A program made the translations under genes and the position numbers. DNA of 64,000 bases from Pseudomonas sp. LBUM920 (GTDB lineage: Bacteria > Pseudomonadota > Gammaproteobacteria > Pseudomonadales > Pseudomonadaceae). Shown here piece by piece: positions 62,798 to 64,000 of the stretch. The stretch lies in contig NZ_CP027762.1 of the NCBI RefSeq assembly GCF_003852315.1, positions 911,501-975,500 on the forward strand, written 5' to 3'. The notes under the pieces were generated by a model that saw nothing but the letters and a program-made list of their open reading frames with translations, was not told where the DNA came from and searched no databases. Every line of letters begins with the position of its first letter. Positions within the stretch are counted from its first letter, which is position 1.

Positions 62798-62820
62798 CAG
62801 GGAGCCAACGTCGCTCCCTG
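62798..62820. other. Intercistronic hairpin between binding protein and opdP
   Basis: CAGGGAGC-caacgtc-GCTCCCTG, 8-bp perfect stem 17 bases past the stop of the upstream binding protein; no clear T run on the minus strand. Confidence 0.7.
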
Positions 62821-62836
62821 CAATCCGGTTATTTTT

Positions 62837-64000
62837 TTATGGGTTGATACTGACGCCCGAGAACACGTTGCGGCCGAAGGGGCTCACTTTAAAACCTTCG
62901 ACTTTGGCGCTTAACGGCTGGTTGACCGTCGAGTGGGCGACGGGCGTGATCGGCACCTGCTGCTTGAGCAGTTGCTGCGCCTGTTTGTATAGAACAGTCC
63001 TTTGTTCGCGGTCGGTCACGACCTTGGCTTGCTTGATCAGCTTGTCGTACGCCGGGTCACACCACATGGAGTAGTTGTTCCCGCCGATGGCGTCGCAGCT
63101 GTAAAGAGTGCCCAGCCAGTTGTCCGGGTCACCGTTGTCGCCGGTCCAGCCGATCAGGCTGATGTCGTGCTCACCGTTCTTGGTGCGCTTGATGTACTCG
63201 CCCCATTCGTAGCTGACGATCTTGACCTTGAGGCCGATCTTGGCCCAATCGCTTTGCAGCATTTCGGCCATCAGCTTGGCATTGGGGTTGTAAGGCCGTT
63301 GCACCGGCATCGCCCACAGGGTGATCTCGGTACCTTCCTTGACGCCGGCGGCCTTGAGCAATTCCTTGGCTTTTTCCGGGTTGTAGGCAGCGTCCTTGAT
63401 GCTGTCGTCGTAGGACCACTGGGTCGGCGGCATGGCGTTGACTGCCAGTTGGCCGGCGCCCTGGTACACGGCGTTGAGGATGCTTTGCTTGTTCACCGCC
63501 ATGTCCAGCGCCTGACGCACTTCGAGCTGGTCGAAGGGTTTGTGGCGCACGTTGTAGGCGATGTAACCCAGGTTGAAGCCGGGTTTGGTCAGCAGTTGCA
63601 GGTTCGGGTCGGCCTTGAGGGCGTCGACGTCTGCCGGGCGCGGGTGCAGCGTGATCTGGCATTCACCGGCCTTGAGCTTCTGTACCCGCACCGACGCATC
63701 GGTGTTGATGGCGAAGATCAGTTGGTCCAGCTTGACCCGGCTTGGGTCCCAGTACTGTTTGTTACCCACGTAACGGATCTGCGAGTCTTTCTGATAACGC
63801 TGGAACACAAACGGACCAGTGCCAATCGGCTTCTGGTTGATGTCGCTGGGCTTGCCTTCCTTGAGCAACTGCTCGGCGTACTCGGCCGACAGAATCGAGG
63901 CAAAGCTCATGGCGATATTTTGAACGAACGCAGCGTCGACCGTATTCAAAGTCATCACCACGGTGTGCGGGTCGGTTTTCTCGACCTTGGCAATGTTCTT
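62837..64000 (-). CDS. Second peptide-binding periplasmic protein, DppA-like (partial)
   Basis: C-terminal 387 residues of a family 5 solute-binding protein; the N-terminus lies beyond the right edge, the frame being open to base 64000 (KNIAKVEKTDPHTVVMTL). It shows SFASILSAEYAEQLLKEGKPSD, GTGPFVFQRYQKDSQIRYVGN and GWTGDNGDPDNWLGTLYSC, and is closely similar to DppA at 59593. Differences in the binding loop suggest another peptide range. It reads into opdP-dppABCDF on the same strand, as dppA3 does before opdP in P. aeruginosa (from memory). Confidence 0.93.
   Translation of the reverse strand, partial: KNIAKVEKTDPHTVVMTLNTVDAAFVQNIAMSFASILSAEYAEQLLKEGKPSDINQKPIGTGPFVFQRYQKDSQIRYVGNKQYWDPSRVKLDQLIFAINTDASVRVQKLKAGECQITLHPRPADVDALKADPNLQLLTKPGFNLGYIAYNVRHKPFDQLEVRQALDMAVNKQSILNAVYQGAGQLAVNAMPPTQWSYDDSIKDAAYNPEKAKELLKAAGVKEGTEITLWAMPVQRPYNPNAKLMAEMLQSDWAKIGLKVKIVSYEWGEYIKRTKNGEHDISLIGWTGDNGDPDNWLGTLYSCDAIGGNNYSMWCDPAYDKLIKQAKVVTDREQRTVLYKQAQQLLKQQVPITPVAHSTVNQPLSAKVEGFKVSPFGRNVFSGVSINP

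Overview
The window is a 64 kb chromosomal segment of a Pseudomonas, most likely of the P. fluorescens group. The gene order matches my memory of the P. aeruginosa block around PA4496-PA4560, read in pieces: ileS-lspA-fkpB-ispH, minor pilins, thiO, bamD-rluD-pgeF-clpB, ndh, yacG-coaE-pilD-pilC-pilA-tRNA-Thr-nadC, ampDE-chemoreceptor, piuB-piuA-piuC-Sel1, speC, and opdP-dppABCDF. High GC, many GTG/TTG starts and large Pseudomonas-type REP palindromes agree. I see no prophage, transposase or CRISPR array, so this is mostly core genome with a few accessory or decaying spots.

Layout. 1-2.2 kb: end of ileS, lspA, fkpB, ispH. 2.2-5.1 kb: type IV pilus minor pilins (fimT on the minus strand; pilV, pilW, pilX, pilE on the plus strand). 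5.1-12.3 kb: thiO, a small zinc-ribbon protein, bamD, rluD-pgeF and clpB behind a clear sigma-32 promoter. 12.4-13 kb: tRNA-Asn, tRNA-Pro, tRNA-Lys and an identical second tRNA-Pro. 13-18.6 kb: exported isochorismatase-family hydrolase, LysR regulator, ndh, DUF3094, DUF1780, a thioredoxin-like exported protein and a CbiM-like membrane protein. 18.6-22.3 kb: yacG-coaE-pilD-pilC, pilA and a degenerate tRNA-Thr. 22.4-31 kb: DUF6388, nadC, DUF1631, ampD-ampE, a chemoreceptor, a zinc-ribbon membrane protein and tatD. 31-37.8 kb: cra and the fructose PTS operon fruB-fruK-fruA with a Cra operator. 38-46.2 kb: Tat-exported phosphatase PhoD, then iron uptake (PepSY-flavoreductase, TonB receptor, PiuC-like dioxygenase, Sel1 protein). 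46.3-51.4 kb: ornithine decarboxylase and an osmoprotectant-type (OpuC-like) ABC transporter. 51.7-55.4 kb: prfC, two small exported acidic proteins and a Ser-Asp-His hydrolase related at motif level to Tle1/DUF2235 lipases. 55.6-64 kb: dppF-D-C-B-A, opdP and the C-terminal part of a second peptide-binding protein.

How they work together. The pil genes give a partial type IV pilus: pilins, platform and prepilin peptidase are present, but pilB, pilY1/pilY2 and pilSR are missing from the places they occupy in P. aeruginosa. The peptide block couples an outer-membrane porin (OpdP) to periplasmic binding proteins and an inner-membrane ABC transporter. The fructose block carries the complete PTS phosphorelay under Cra.

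Most worth a second look: the stand-alone Tle1-like hydrolase; the pair of small exported Asp-rich proteins; the broken tRNA-Thr with an 18-bp tandem repeat at its 3' end; the terminator-like hairpin plus mini-ORF in the speC leader; and the hairpin between the Cra operator and fruB. No clearly new multi-gene system could be demonstrated.
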